A stretch of DNA of 64,000 nucleotides. Source: Massospora cicadina (lineage: Eukaryota > Entomophthoromycota > Entomophthoromycetes > Entomophthorales > Entomophthoraceae). The DNA lies in assembly GCA_022478985.1 (NCBI GenBank), contig JAKSZP010002714.1, positions 124,001 through 188,000 of the forward strand. The letters run 5' to 3'. The notes under the pieces were generated by a model. It was not told the DNA's origin. It saw only the letters and a list, made by a program, of their open reading frames with translations, and searched no databases. Of the stretch, positions 34,673 through 46,005 are shown in pieces; the first letter of the stretch is position 1, and each line of letters begins with the position of its first letter. Position numbers and translations under genes: made by a program.

Positions 34673-35480
34673 AATAACGATGAGGGGAGAACAGGGGTGG
34701 AGAAACGGCCATGAACTTTGTTGACAACAACTCCAGAAGCGATTGACATAATGAAATATTTGTCACCACTTTTGTATGTGATGACAAATGGTCCTTCCCA
34801 GTTGGACCCTAGCCTCTCACTTCTGGGAGTAATGCAGTTATGATAATATAAGACCTGGTCAGAGATATGAAAAGAGGGTAGAGGTGGTCTGAGTTCATTA
34901 GCTGCTTGACCCTCTTTGGTAAAATTTTTTGCTAAGTTAGTCATAGCTTAAGATTGTAGTTTGATGATATGTTGGGCTACTTCCTCATAGCCTTGTCTGG
35001 GTCATCAGTCTTGTCTGAAAGGACATCTTTTTCCAAAAGGGCAGGCATGCCAGGTTCTCAGCCATACAAAACACATAATGGTGATATTTTAGGATCCAAT
35101 AGTAACTAATGTGATAGGCCATTAGAGCACTGGGCAAAAACTGATCCCAGTGAATAGGGTCGGAAATGGCCATTTTCTGTAATATGGATACTTAAGTTTC
35201 ATTTGTCTGTTCTACAGTACCGTTGGTAGAAGAGTTGTAAGGGGCGGAGAAGAGTTGCTGGTGCACATAGAGGTAGCCAGGATTCTGACCACTCAGTAGG
35301 TAAAATTCTTACCATTGTCGCAGAGTATAACCTGAGGGCAACCATGGTGGGTGAAGATTGACTGGTGGAGTAAAGTGGCGGTAGCTTTGGTATTTTGAGC
35401 AGGGAGAGCTACTGCTTCAATCCATATTGTGAAGTGGTCATACCTACCAGAATGTAGCGATTCACATTGGTAGTCTGGGG
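34673..35480 (-). pseudogene. Element E integrase, core and C-terminal part
   Basis: The C-terminal GPF/Y segment is readable: SERLGSNWEGPFVITYKSG and then VVVNKVHGRFSTPVLPS. Upstream, ANELRPPLPSFHISDQVLYY and the WDQFLPSALMAYHIS stretch belong to the end of the DDE core. Stops and frameshifts separate them. The catalytic triad region (35000-35480) is degraded, with a recognisable HHGC PQVILCD-like second Asp region at about 35310-35350. Same lineage as P and D. Confidence 0.75.
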
Positions 35481-35489
35481 TAGAGGTCC

Positions 35490-35880
35490 TACCACATCTT
35501 AACTGACCGTGTGAAAAGGTTGCTGAGGAGTAGTGGGTTGGTATTGGTATTTGGTCTTGAAGTGGGATTGCTTTTTACAGGTTAAGCAGGCATCTAAGAC
35601 CTGAATAGTAAATTCCATGTTGCCCTCCAAATAGTACCATCCCTTGATCCATTCATAGTTCTTCCTCACTCCACCATGCCAAGGGTAGAGTAAGCGTCCA
35701 AGATTAACAATACCCATTTTGAAGTTAGCAGATAGGCAAAAATTCACACCTACCTTCTTATATAACTTTACGCTCTCCAACTTAGTGTTAAGGGAGTGTT
35801 GTGCTAACATTTTCTGAACGGGGTCATCCTCATCGTCCCAGGCCTTGGGGGTCATAAGGAGATCATCTTATCTCTACGCT
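35490..35880 (-). pseudogene. Element E integrase zinc-binding region
   Basis: A 118-codon stretch includes HGGVRKNYEWIKGWYYLEGN and CLTCKKQ, the HHCC-type region (the last H and C pair clear) of gypsy integrases, followed by QPFHTVS, which normally precedes the first catalytic Asp segment. The minus-strand order places it correctly between RNase H and the integrase core. Confidence 0.72.
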
Positions 35881-35948
35881 TCACTGCTGTCCAGATGAAG
35901 TACAGGCAGCTGAGTCAAACCATCCACATTCATGTAACGCGTCCTATT

Positions 35949-36320
35949 TCAGTGCTCAATATTAATATCATATTGTTGACGTTTGAGGGCCCAACGGGCC
36001 AACCGTCTTGTGGGATACTTCATGTTTTGTAGCCACTTTAAGGAGGCTTGGTCAGTAACCAAAGTGAAGGAAGTGCTGTATAGGAAAAGGCGATAATGTT
36101 TAACAGCTAATAATACATTCTGGTACTTTTTCTGTAACATTGTAGTTACGTTCAGCTTTTGACAACATTTTGCTGAAGTAGAAGACCAGATGATATACGC
36201 CATTAATGTCCAATTTGGCCAGGATGGCTCCAATGGCATAGTCTGAGGCATCGGTGAATAATATGAAGGGTTTCCCATAGTTGGGGTGGCGTAGGATAGG
36301 GCGTTGCTGAAGCAATCTCT
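35949..36320 (-). pseudogene. Element E RNase H
   Basis: Reads RPILRHPNYGKPFILFTDASDYAIGAILAK across two frames (catalytic Asp of TDAS kept), FYFSKMLSKAERNYNVTEK, then KHYRLFLYSTSFTLVTDQASLKWL (second catalytic Asp) and a closing ARWALKRQQYDINIEH. Two frameshifts only. It is distinct from the A/C/G RNase H and close to that of P. Confidence 0.8.
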
Positions 36321-37330
36321 TTAGCGTTTAAAATGTAGCTGCTTGTTCTGTACCCCAATAAAAGGGGTGCTTTTAGCCAATAGTCAAATGAGAGGCTAAC
36401 AGAGCTGAGTGAACTTTAGGATAACAGATGGTAATACCCCATCATAACCAGAAGTACCTGAATTTCCTGGAGGTCTTTAGGGCAGGCGTTTTAAAAATAG
36501 CTTTGACCTTATCTTGTAATGGAAGGATCCCTTCCTGGGAAATAGCATGTCCGAGGTATCTAGCTTCTTTTGAAAGAAGGTGCATTATGACAGTTTTAAC
36601 TTGATGTTAGAAGCCCGCAAGCATTGGAAGTCTTCCTTTAAATGAGTGAGATAATTGGTTTGTGTTGCAGAAAAAATGGTGATGTCATCAAGATAAATGA
36701 TCACACAGCTTATCTTGAGACCCACAGAATGTGGTCCATTTCTCGTTGAAGGATGGCAGCGCATTGAACAGCCCTTGGAGTAGGCGAGTAGGCTGAAATA
36801 AACCTTCATGTAAATGAGAGAACATTTCTCCTGATCTTGGCGAGAAAGATCCATTTGCTAATATCCGCTGGCCAAATCAATGGCTGAGAAGAATTTCGAG
36901 CTGGAGAGTTGTGCAAGTGCATCATCTATTCAGGAAATAGGATAGCTGTCTTTTATAGTGAGGTTATTCAGTTTACAGTAGTCATTCGCTACCCAATGAC
37001 CTCCATTCTTCTTTTGATCAGCAATAGAGGAGACGTCCAAGGGCTTTAGTACTGTACCAATAACCCAGAGTTTAATAACTGCTTAAGTTCAAACCACATA
37101 TGCTGCTCTTCAACCTTGTACTTATGGTAAGGTTTAGTTAATTAGGTTAACCATCACCAACATCAATGGTGTGGCTCTATCCCTTCATGTTTCCGTAATC
37201 TGTGTCAGTCTGGGAGAAGATATTGCTTTAGGTTTCCAATAAAAAATAAACTTTTTCAAGCATAACTGGGGATATGTCATCTGAAATTTGGACGTTAGGC
37301 AAAGTACACATCAACTCGTCAGTGGGTAAA
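36321..37330 (-). pseudogene. Element E reverse transcriptase (broken)
   Basis: The catalytic strand IIYLDDITIFS is intact (about 36670-36700), with the preceding block around the FG...ALQREMD-type site readable near 36740-36760 in frame fragments. The region upstream to about 37200 has stops but shows KDSYPIP- and fingers-type residues. Collinear with P (42851-43900). Confidence 0.65.
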
Positions 37331-37779
37331 CCCATATTTAACATCAACTCAATAAAGTGAATCCTGACAATCTCTTGGCTTGTAATAGAAGACCTTTCCC
37401 TATCTCTTGATATTTTTTGACAATAATGGGATTATTAGATAGGTTCACCAATAAGATATTAATGAGTCGTTGATAGGCGGGGTCTAGTATACTTGCAACA
37501 CCTAAGTTCTAAAGAGCATACTCCATCAGTGCTTGTTATGTGTAGCAGACAGGCTCAGGGGATCTGTAGTGTAATGTAGGTAGTGACCACCCGCTGTTCA
37601 CCAGCCTTGATGACTGTCTCCTCTGAATCATAAAAGGGTTATGCCCTCTAAAGCATCTACCAAATTAGGAAACTTTTTTGTGTTGCGTCCAGAGGTTGTT
37701 TAAAATAAAGGTAAAGCAGAGGAAGGGTACTCAACTAAGCACGAGTATTATTTTTTGAGTTCTCCATTGTTAAAGATTA

Positions 37780-38100
37780 GAGGGACTTCATAACCGAGTA
37801 GGGAGAGGTAACCCTGTTTCATGTTGATTATACCATCATACTAAATCATAAACTGCGTGCTAATAAGCATGTTGTAAGTGTTTTTGTCCAGGGACACAGC
37901 TGGAACTGACAAGATGAGTTTTTTATACCGAATAGGCAAAGAGGTGTAAGCTCCAAGAGCATGGGTGTTGTTGGGACCTGCTGTTCCAAACTCATGCTTA
38001 TACTCAAGATCAAGAGCCAGCTCAATCTTCTTGATCAGCTTGGAAGAAAGAACGTTCATGAGATCCCGTGTCCAAGATAGCCCTAACCCAGGCTTTTTGA
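37780..38100 (-). pseudogene. Element E aspartic protease
   Basis: A 72-codon stretch MNVLSSKLIKKIELALDL...FGTAGPNNTHALGAY is collinear with the protease of D (DTGSPVNVISSKLMKKIKL). The active-site triad itself sits at the frame break near 38070. The ISTQFM tail is shared with D. Confidence 0.72.
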
Positions 38101-38399
38101 GTAATTACCTCTACCTTAGTTATGGTCTTGCCAATGTTAGGTGGAGATCTAATACTTCCTTAAGAAGAAGAGTAGAGGCAATCTTTCTAGCTGTCTAAAG
38201 ATATCTTATTTATAATGGACTATATGGTGTGAACATGATGAGTTGGTCAGATCAGCAAGCAAGAACCTGATCAGCATCACAAGAGGTAACAATAACCTCT
38301 GGGCACCAAAGCACTTGATTAAAGTAAGTTTCTTGAGGGATCAGGCATTATCTACTCCTTCAGGGTTCAGCCAATCCAGTATACCTACTTCAGCTGGGG

Positions 38400-39338
38400 A
38401 TCCTAGGGATAATAACCTACGTCCTCATAACCTCCTTCAAAAATGTCGTCAGAAGGGTTGTCCACACACATTGGGTGGACGCTAGAAGGGCGGTTGGAGG
38501 TGGAGTCCATAACCTTGGCAGCTGTGGGTCCATCCGCAAATATAATCATTGGGGGAGCAGGCCACTTAGCTTGAGCAGCCTTGTACTTGAGCCCATGGTT
38601 GTTTGGAGCAACTGTCACCAAAGGAGAGGTTTGGGCTTAGAAGCAGCCTTTTGGGTCACTGGGATAGACTTCTCCGTGGAGGACTTGGGGCGGAGAAGAG
38701 GCTCAATAGATGGCAAATGATGAACTTTGACAACGGTCAGTGGCCAAGAGCGCGGCCCAACTGATGGTAGCGCGCTCTGACTCACTGGATTAGTACCTCC
38801 GGCTTGCAGGGCGGAGGGAAATCAGGTTTGAGCCTCACTGCGAGTGATTGTCTTGGGGTAGTAACCAACACAGGTGGGACCATAGAGATCGTACTGGACT
38901 CCTTTTGTGGGACTATGGTTAAGAAGTACTCAATGGTGAAGACTTGTAGATTTGACAGAACTCCTGAAGTAGCCTCCTTGTTATAGGTATCTGCAACCTC
39001 TATCAGAGCTTCCTTGATATCATAGATAGTCCAGAGGTGGTGTTTTACAGAGATAAGATGACGAACTATTAGAGGGTGAGAAACTAAGCCAGTCAGAATG
39101 GCAGCCAGAGCATCATCAAGAAGTAACATTTTTGCAAGCAAAAGAGGGTGAGCTGCATTGTAAAACCAATCAACAAAGGTGGCAATTGATCCCCCTCACG
39201 TAGACTTAGGCACACAAACGCCTGCTTTTCCTACGCAAGCTTTGCGTGGATCCAAATTACTCAATAAGGGCGTTTTTACTTCTGCCCAAGCCTCAAGATT
39301 GGCCATATAAGGTACCATCATCTCTTAGGCAGGGGAGG
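38400..39338 (-). pseudogene. Element E gag, C-terminal part
   Basis: A 119-codon stretch (38782-39141) matches D gag: MLLLDDALAAILTGL...SVKHHLWTIYDIKEALIEVAD. The zinc-knuckle region that D keeps (CEYCNKFGHKETVC) is degraded here. The frame is cut at 39338 by the insertion of P; the continuation is 48899 onward. Confidence 0.7.
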
Positions 39339-40500
39339 TGCTGGGCTTTTTGCCCATATTCCCAGCCTGCTAGATTACCTGGTGTCACTAGGGGAAAATT
39401 CCCTAAGACGAAGTTTCTCAGAAATTAGTTGGCCTGAGTTTTGGAGGAACTACATTTGGGGGATTTTGGAATATTCACCTGGTCATATCCATTGGGGATT
39501 GATCTGGATGAATACCTAAGATCTCATCGGGTGGAGTGGCCATTGAAATAGGGGCATCTGATAGTGATTAACTATCAGGTGTACCGATTTGGAATTTGTC
39601 AGGTTTTATCACCAACTTATTGGGAATGAATAGTGAGTTGCAAGGCGAGTGATGCTGCCTGAAAAAAGTGAATTGATTGGTTGGTGAAGTGACCTGCTAT
39701 AATGGGTAAAAAGTCCCATTACCTAAGCAGGTCACTAGCCAATTTTAGTTGGTTCACTTGGATCGAGAGGAAAATGTCAGGGACACATTTTCTGACTCTT
39801 TCCATTTGAGGTCTCAAGGATGTCCAATGACAGAATCCTAGCCAGGATGGGGAAGACCATTGCTGCCAAGATGAGGAAGGGTGATTCAATGGCAATGGCT
39901 GCTGTTTCATCGAAGAGGTTTCAACTGACGGTTAGACGACTGAATCCCCTACTATATAATTCCCTAGGATTCACTATAATAAAGAACACATTGTAACCAT
40001 CATTTAGTAAAACATTATTATTAGTATTATTAGCATTATTAGTTATATTATCGATTTGGTATATAGTTAGACTATCAGCTTCCATTGTGACGTTCCATCT
40101 AAAGGATATTATTGCAGAAGGCAATAATTGGAAGACTCTCAGAGATAAGAGTAGAGATCTGAGCGGAGATCTAAAGATGAAGGGAACCACAATCAGGGAT
40201 AGCTGCCAACTGTGTGTTGACCAAAAGAGACTGTCACCAGGGTATCTGGACAAAAATTGGGTGGACAGGAATATAGGGGTATAAATCCCTATGAGTACGA
40301 CTTATCAAGTATTTAATTGGAAGTACTGGCCGAAGCGTTGGGCCTAATAATAGTTCAAACTCAACTATGGACAAATAGTCTCCATACTATTATTGGATAA
40401 TACATTCTATACAACGTGAAGTGCACAAGGAATTTGAACCTGTGCAGTAAAAAGGTTACTAGGTTGACAACTGATAATCAACCAAGAGTAAATTTTTATA
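39339..40500 (+). repeat. Element P 5' LTR
   Basis: 1162 bp, TGCTGGGCTTTTTGCC to TTTTTATA. Contains an ATT-rich microsatellite-like run at about 40016-40055. Confidence 0.87.
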
Positions 40501-40503
40501 AGT

Positions 40504-40522
40504 TGGTGCTCACTACAGGGGT
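40504..40522 (+). other. Element P primer binding site
   Basis: TGGTGCTCACTACAGGGGT, 3 bp after the LTR, complementary to a tRNA-like 3' end finishing ...GAGCACCA. The same site occurs inverted in E (49195-49212) and D (61793-61810). The tRNA species was not identified. Confidence 0.75.
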
Positions 40523-40661
40523 AGTTGAGTAAAGAATCTATAAATACGTTGTATAAATAAGAAATGCGCATGTTGTGGAATGAGATTATCACTGTGAATC
40601 AGAATGCCTTAAACTCAGTGGTTATTGGGAGTTTGCGGCCTTGGAAGAGTGAGTCACCAAG

Positions 40662-41690
40662 GTGGAGGAAGGAGTAAAAAACTTAGCTAACTTTAGGAAC
40701 GAGTTACTCAGCAAAGTAAACTCGTTAAAAGAAGAAAGAAGGAGATCTCATTCGAGAGGTCCTATTCCTGAAATGGAGCGAGAAGAAGAACGCGTTCATT
40801 TAATAAAGTTTGGTGCAAATATCGAGAAATTGATGAAAGAAGTAGAGGACTTGAAAGCCCACAGATGTGCATGTGAGCCCAATATGGCCAGCAATGCCAA
40901 AGAGAGAAGTCATCACATGATACTTGGTAAGTTGAATACCCCAAGAAATATGCTGCCTGCCTATAATGCCATTTCAGAGATGATTCCTGAAGTCACTCCA
41001 CAAGTTAGCCGAGTAGCCAAACCAAAAGAATCGGCCTGAAATGACTCAGAGGAATTTAGAGCAACACCAAAATTGCCCACATTCCATTGGTATAACGCCC
41101 CAGCGTTTTTCTGACTGTTCAACATGACTATGAACAGATATGGGGATCATCAAATGGCGTTGACAGTCATGAACTGCTTGGACACTGACTGCCAGAACCT
41201 AGTGTTACCCCACTTAGAGGGGGACAGCTGGTCATATGCCAAGGCTAAGGCGGCTATAATGAAGGATTTTGGGAGTCCAACCCACATGTCAAAATGCAAG
41301 CAAGAATTTATGGGAATTCAATTCCATAACTATATGTTCTCTTGCTAGCTTCATGGATCAATTTTACCAGGAGTCTCAGATCCTGGCTGGAGCTAAAGTG
41401 TTAGACAACTTTGATGCTAGAATTGCTTTGCAAGTGACCCTTTGGCCCTATTGCGATTTGCATTGAATGATGTCTTCTGTATTTGAGATGGAGATAACTA
41501 CCTCGCAATTGGTAGACAACTTGAAGATTTTGGGAGTGATGTTCGATGCCCTGAATAGAAGCTTCAAATCCAATCCAGTCCAAAATCTGAATCTCATGAA
41601 GGGAAGTGAAGAGCAAAAGAGGCTACCAACTGAACTGTGCCAGGAAATAAGCCCAAGGAATTCAGACGGTTAAACAAGAAAGAGAAGGTC
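40662..41690 (+). pseudogene. Element P gag, coiled-coil and capsid-like region
   Basis: A 125-codon stretch from 40662 is charged and heptad-patterned (EEGVKNLANFRNELLSKVNS; EEDRV-type repeats), a coiled coil also present in D. From about 41040 to 41640 comes a capsid-like part with FHWYNAPAF, DSWSYAKAKAAIMKDFGSP and FMDQFYQESQILAG. Two frame breaks interrupt it. Forms the virus-like particle shell in active elements. Confidence 0.72.
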
Positions 41691-41760
41691 TGCTTCCAAT
41701 GTGGCGGGAAAGGACATTTCGCCGCACATTGCAAAAAGCTGAAGGATCAAATTAACGTGG
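41691..41760 (+). pseudogene. Element P gag zinc knuckle
   Basis: CFQCGGKGHFAAHC at about 41693-41734 is a perfect CX2CX4HX4C knuckle, preceded by basic residues (RRLNKKEKV). Binds the genomic RNA. D has the related CEYCNKFGHKETVC. Confidence 0.85.
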
Positions 41761-41833
41761 TCTAGGCCAAGGAGACAGCAGTAGCCAAAGATTCAGGAAA
41801 AGGGCCCGCTTCCTAGACAAGGAACAGTCTAGA

Positions 41834-42660
41834 GTGTCAGAGAAACCTGTTCCTCCTGATATCATGAATGAAGAAATAGACATTAGTGATCTGTTTGTAG
41901 ACAACAAGCAGGATCAGCTATACCAAGTGGTCAACATGGATGTAAATGCCGTGACCAGAGCAGGGGCAAAGAAGATCGACCCTGAGACAATTCAGGAAGT
42001 TGTTCAGCTGTATGCCCAACAACTGGCGGAGAATATTCGGACCACCAAGAATTCTAATGAATTATCAGATATTCATTTAGATGAGGCCAATCCGTTGATC
42101 CCCCTCAGTGCAATGGAGGAATTATGTCCTGAATTATCGGTGCAGATTATTCATACCCTAGATTCATCTAATGACGCCACTATTCACTCAGTAAATACTA
42201 TATTACAATACTCCAAGTGTACATATATAGATATTCAGGTGAATCAAGTGAGGGTGAGGGTGATTGTTGACAGCGGAGCGCCCATTAATATTGTGTCACC
42301 CAAGCTGGTGAAGTGGATGAAGATCTCCCTGGACTTGGAACACAAGAAAGAATATGGAACAGCTGGGCTGAACACCACCGTTTCCTGTGGAGCGTATAGT
42401 GCGCTGCCAATATGATTCAGGTCATTGGTAAATCCGCGCCAGCAATAGTTTTGGTGAACCAAAACTATGATATCCTGATCAGAATGGAGTTTCTGCGGAA
42501 GTACGGAGTTAAATGTTACTTTGAGGATAATATGTTGACCATCCTGGGTCAGACATTACCATTTGTATACTAGAAGGACGGTGAAGTTCCATTGAATCAG
42601 AGAAACAACTTTATTAATCTGATATACAAAAATGATGGCATTGTACCAATTCAATACCAA
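41834..42660 (+). pseudogene. Element P aspartic protease
   Basis: A 193-codon open stretch contains a linker and the protease active site VDSGAPINIVSPKLV at about 42267, then EYGTAGLN as in D and E. It ends at TGA 42413-42415 (where Arg is expected) and continues in frame with LVNPRQQ and VLVNQNYDILI. The DSG form of the catalytic triad is acceptable for the family. Confidence 0.8.
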
Positions 42661-42850
42661 TTAGCTGGTAAGAAGTGACAAGAGATGCCAGTGGAAATCC
42701 TAAAAAACTGGAAAACCCCATTAAGGATCAAGAAGAAAAGACCATACCAGCCAGATCGCAGATGATAATTGACACAGGGTTGACTTTAGAGATTCATGAG
42801 CTGTTGTATGGAGAAGTCAGAAGCCCCTGGAAGAAGTCTAGAGTGGAGCC

Positions 42851-43930
42851 ATGGGTGGCTCCCAGTATAATAATGTTGGGACATGGAGAAAAATGAGTTC
42901 TCCTAGCGAATTTGAGCGAAAAACTGATGAAGATCAAGAGGAATCAATCCATATCATTTATTCATTTGATCCTATGGCAGAATTAAGATGGTTCCATGAT
43001 TTTAGGTCTCTCGATGAAATGGGATTACTGGCTGGGGTGGCTGAAAGCATCAACCTATTGGTTGATTGGGAGCAGCTTGCTGATCTGCCGGAAGGGCAGA
43101 AGGAGGAGGTGCTTGAATTATTTGAGAAATATTGGGAAGTGTTTGCTCAGGACAACCACAATTTGGGATGCACATGAGACATAATTCACAAGGTCGACAC
43201 CAGGGAAAATCTACTAATAAGGATGAGACCAATATGAAGATCAAAAGCCGCTGAAGCAGTAGTGGAGGCTGAGATCAGCAAACTAGTGAAGCATGGGCTT
43301 CTAGTTCCATCATCAAGTCCCTGGGCAAGTCTGATTCTGATTGTGAAGAATAAGGATGGATCAAAATGGGTGGTGATTGGCTATCAGAGTATGAACAAAA
43401 TTATGAAGAAGGATTCATATCCCCTACCAAGGATCAAAGATGCGCTGGATTAATTAGGAGAAGTGAAGTATTTCTCCATGATGGATCTAAGCTCAGGATA
43501 CTGGCAGATCTACTTGCCAGAAAAAGACTAAGAAAAATGTGAAATTATTACCGCGCAGGGGTTATACCAGCCAACGAGGATGCCCTAGGGTCTTTGAAAT
43601 GTGCCCACAACGTTCCAGAGGGCCATGGAAGCTATATTAAGCGGCCTGAAGTTGTTATGCATCCTGGTGTATCTGGACGATATCAATGTATTTAGTAGAA
43701 CGTTTACTGACCACCTCCATCACTTGGAAGAAGTTTTTAAGAGACTGTCCATGGCTAACCTGAAGATCAAGCCAAGGAAGTGCCACTTATTCAAGAAAGA
43801 GTTGGAGTACTTGGGATTTGTGATCAACGCAAATGGATTGCAGATGCAAACCCAGAAGATAGCAACTATAGAGCATATGGCTGTACCAAAGAGTTTCTAA
43901 GACATCTAAGTATTCCTTGGGATGGTCAGA
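42851..43930 (+). pseudogene. Element P reverse transcriptase (broken)
   Basis: The fingers region AEISKLVKHGLLVPSSSPWA and ILIVKNKDGSKW (43268-43370) are clear, then KDSYPLPRIKDALD, a TAA where Gln is expected, and MMDLSSGYWQIYL. Further on are FQRAMEAILSGL and the intact catalytic strand LVYLDDINVFSRT at about 43670, then KCHLFKKELEYLGFVI. An N-terminal acidic segment (42851-43177) links protease to RT. Stops include TAA and TGA that can be explained by C-to-T, but TAG and TGA at about 43586-43598 cannot all be. Confidence 0.83.
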
Positions 43931-44600
43931 TACCGTAGAAAATTTATTTGGGACTTTGCCCAAAATAGCTGAGCCTTTATTTCATCTATTAAAGGATCCA
44001 AAAAAGGATTTATATGAAATGGAGAGGCCCAGTACTCCTTTGATGAGTTATGCCAGTATTTGATAGATTTGCCAATTCTGAAATATCCGAATTTTGATCA
44101 GGAGTTTATCATTCATACTGATGCTTCGTTGATGGCGATTGGCGCCATACTGAGCCAAGTAGATGAACTTGGGGATGAGGATATGGTGGCATATGTGAGC
44201 CGGACACTCTCAGCCACTGAGAGGAACTACAACGTGACTGGCATAAATGCCTTGCGGTCATTTACACATGTAAGCAGTTTCAGGTGTATGTCCATGGAAC
44301 GCACTTCAAGGTGGTGATGGACCACTCTTCGCTGCACTGGCTGCACAATCTAAGGAGACTGAAAGGACAACTAGCCTGATGGGCACTTAAGCTTCAGGTT
44401 TACAATTATGAGATAGTCCATTGAGCGGGGGCTTCTCATCAGAACGTGGATAGCTTATTGCGGTTGCCAATGGTCCAGCTGGTATACCTGCAGGCGGATG
44501 AGCTATTCCAGAGAACGGTTGAAGGAATAATCGAGGATGAGCCTCAAGAAATCCATTTTGCACTTCAAAAGCGATGGAAAACACTGAGACTATGGATGGA
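43931..44600 (+). pseudogene. Element P RNase H
   Basis: An 85-codon open stretch reads PILKYPNFDQEFIIHTDASLM (catalytic Asp kept), AIGAILSQVDELG, AYVSRTLSATERNYNVTG. After a frameshift come HFKVVMDHSSLHWLHNL with the second catalytic Asp (about 44310), then LKLQVYNYEIVH and a serine-rich link to integrase. Confidence 0.8.
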
Positions 44601-45720
44601 CAAGTATTCAAGATGATCAACGGGAAGAGGCTATTATTCCCAAAACCATCAGAAAGAGCAGCAATAGTACAAGTGGCTCACAAGGTTGTCAGGCATGGAG
44701 GCCTGTGAAAAACTTTGGCCATATTTGCAAGTATTATTACTGGGAATCAATTAACTATGATTTCACGGATTATCTGGCTTGTTGGTGGAATGCCAGCTGC
44801 ATAAACCACACAAGAACACAACTGGATACCAGCTGGTCTGACCTGGATTCACCTGGAACATGGTATCCATTGACATGAAGGGACTATTGGTGATGAGCAC
44901 AGGCGGAGTCAAGTACATCATAGTAGCCATCAACCATCTGATGAGATGGGTCAAAATGAAAGCCCTAACCAGAGTTGACGCTACTAGTACTGCGAGATTC
45001 ATCCTGGATCAAGTAGTATACCAGCATGGATGTCCGCAAGTCCTACTGAGTGACTATGGGACCAGCTTCACATCTAATGTGATCCCAAAACTAAATGAAA
45101 TAATGGGGATCCGAGGAGTCATGTCAGTACCATACCGGCCAGAGATGAACAGACTGGTAGAACTGGTCAATGGGACGCTGGCCGCGATGCTAAGGAAGCT
45201 AGTCGCAGGGAGAACTTCCTCATGGGGAATGTACCTGAGTTTTGTGACATTCGCCTACAACATTAGTCATCACATGGCGATGGGAAAGACACTATTTGAA
45301 TTACTATATGGGAGGAAGACGCGTTGCACCAATATTATATTCAGTAGTAGAACCTACGTCAGGGATGAGTACTGAGCAATACTTGAACTGACTGACGAGT
45401 ATCCTGATCAATATGCAATCATAAGCATTTGATACAACCTTGAAGAAAAGGATATGAGCGAAGTTAACGGGTGATAAGAACTGACAGGCATTAGATAAAT
45501 ATCAAATAGTAGAAAGAGTCGCTATTGTGATACGCATAGTTTCAGATAAAGAAACAAATTGGATGCATTGTGGTCAGGTCCATTTGAAGTAATTGCCAAG
45601 ACAGCAACCAATGCTTACTCCATCAAGAATCTCTTGGATGGAAGTTTTATAAATCGATTCATTGCTAAGTATCTAAAGCATTGGATTGAGGAAAAAATAA
45701 AAGATTTCCCAAAGGACTGA
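44601..45720 (+). pseudogene. Element P integrase
   Basis: After a degraded zinc region, a 171-codon frame (44860-45375) holds the DDE core: first Asp in VSIDMKGLLVMS, second in LLSDYGTSFTSNV, with the Glu region near YRPEMNRLVELVNG, where the usual QTER motif is altered (N-RLVE-LVN). From 45559 an in-frame C-terminus reads LWSGPFEVIAK (GPF motif), NAYSIKNLLDGSFINRF and ends at TGA 45718-45720. Intervening stops and a frameshift near 45380-45550. Confidence 0.8.
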
Positions 45721-45759
45721 TGAACCATTAAGTTGATCATGTCCTGATGATTAGGTCAA

Positions 45760-45885
45760 GTCCAAAAAAAGGACCTCTGAACTAATCTAAGATGGTGTAG
45801 TCCGAAAAAAGGACCTCTGAACCATGGAAAACTTAGGTTTAAGTACCCTGGACCCAGTTTGGGGAAAAGATGGACCTCTGAACTG
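45760..45885 (+). repeat. Short repeats GGACCTCTGAAC
   Basis: Three copies of GGACCTCTGAAC, at about 45768, 45810 and 45870, the first two preceded by GTCC(A/G)AAAAAA. They sit just downstream of pol in element P. Confidence 0.75.
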
Positions 45886-46005
45886 AAACAAGGTCAAGTC
45901 CCATAGAAAATAAGAATAAAAATAAAAATCGATAAAAAATATTGGAAAAAAAGATTTTAAAATGCATAGATAAAAAAGCCAATATATCCTTTATAATTTT
46001 TATTT

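Noticed and set aside
40016..40055. ATT-rich run as a possible origin or MITE
   Set aside because: It is present in both LTRs of P at the same place with no terminal repeats of its own; simple-sequence drift within the LTR is sufficient.
39921..40253. Minus-strand open frame of about 105-110 codons in both LTRs of P (also 48313-48630)
   Set aside because: The LTRs are copies of each other, so two copies are not independent support. The sequence is low-complexity (Asn/Ile/Asp from ATT repeats) and no motif is visible.
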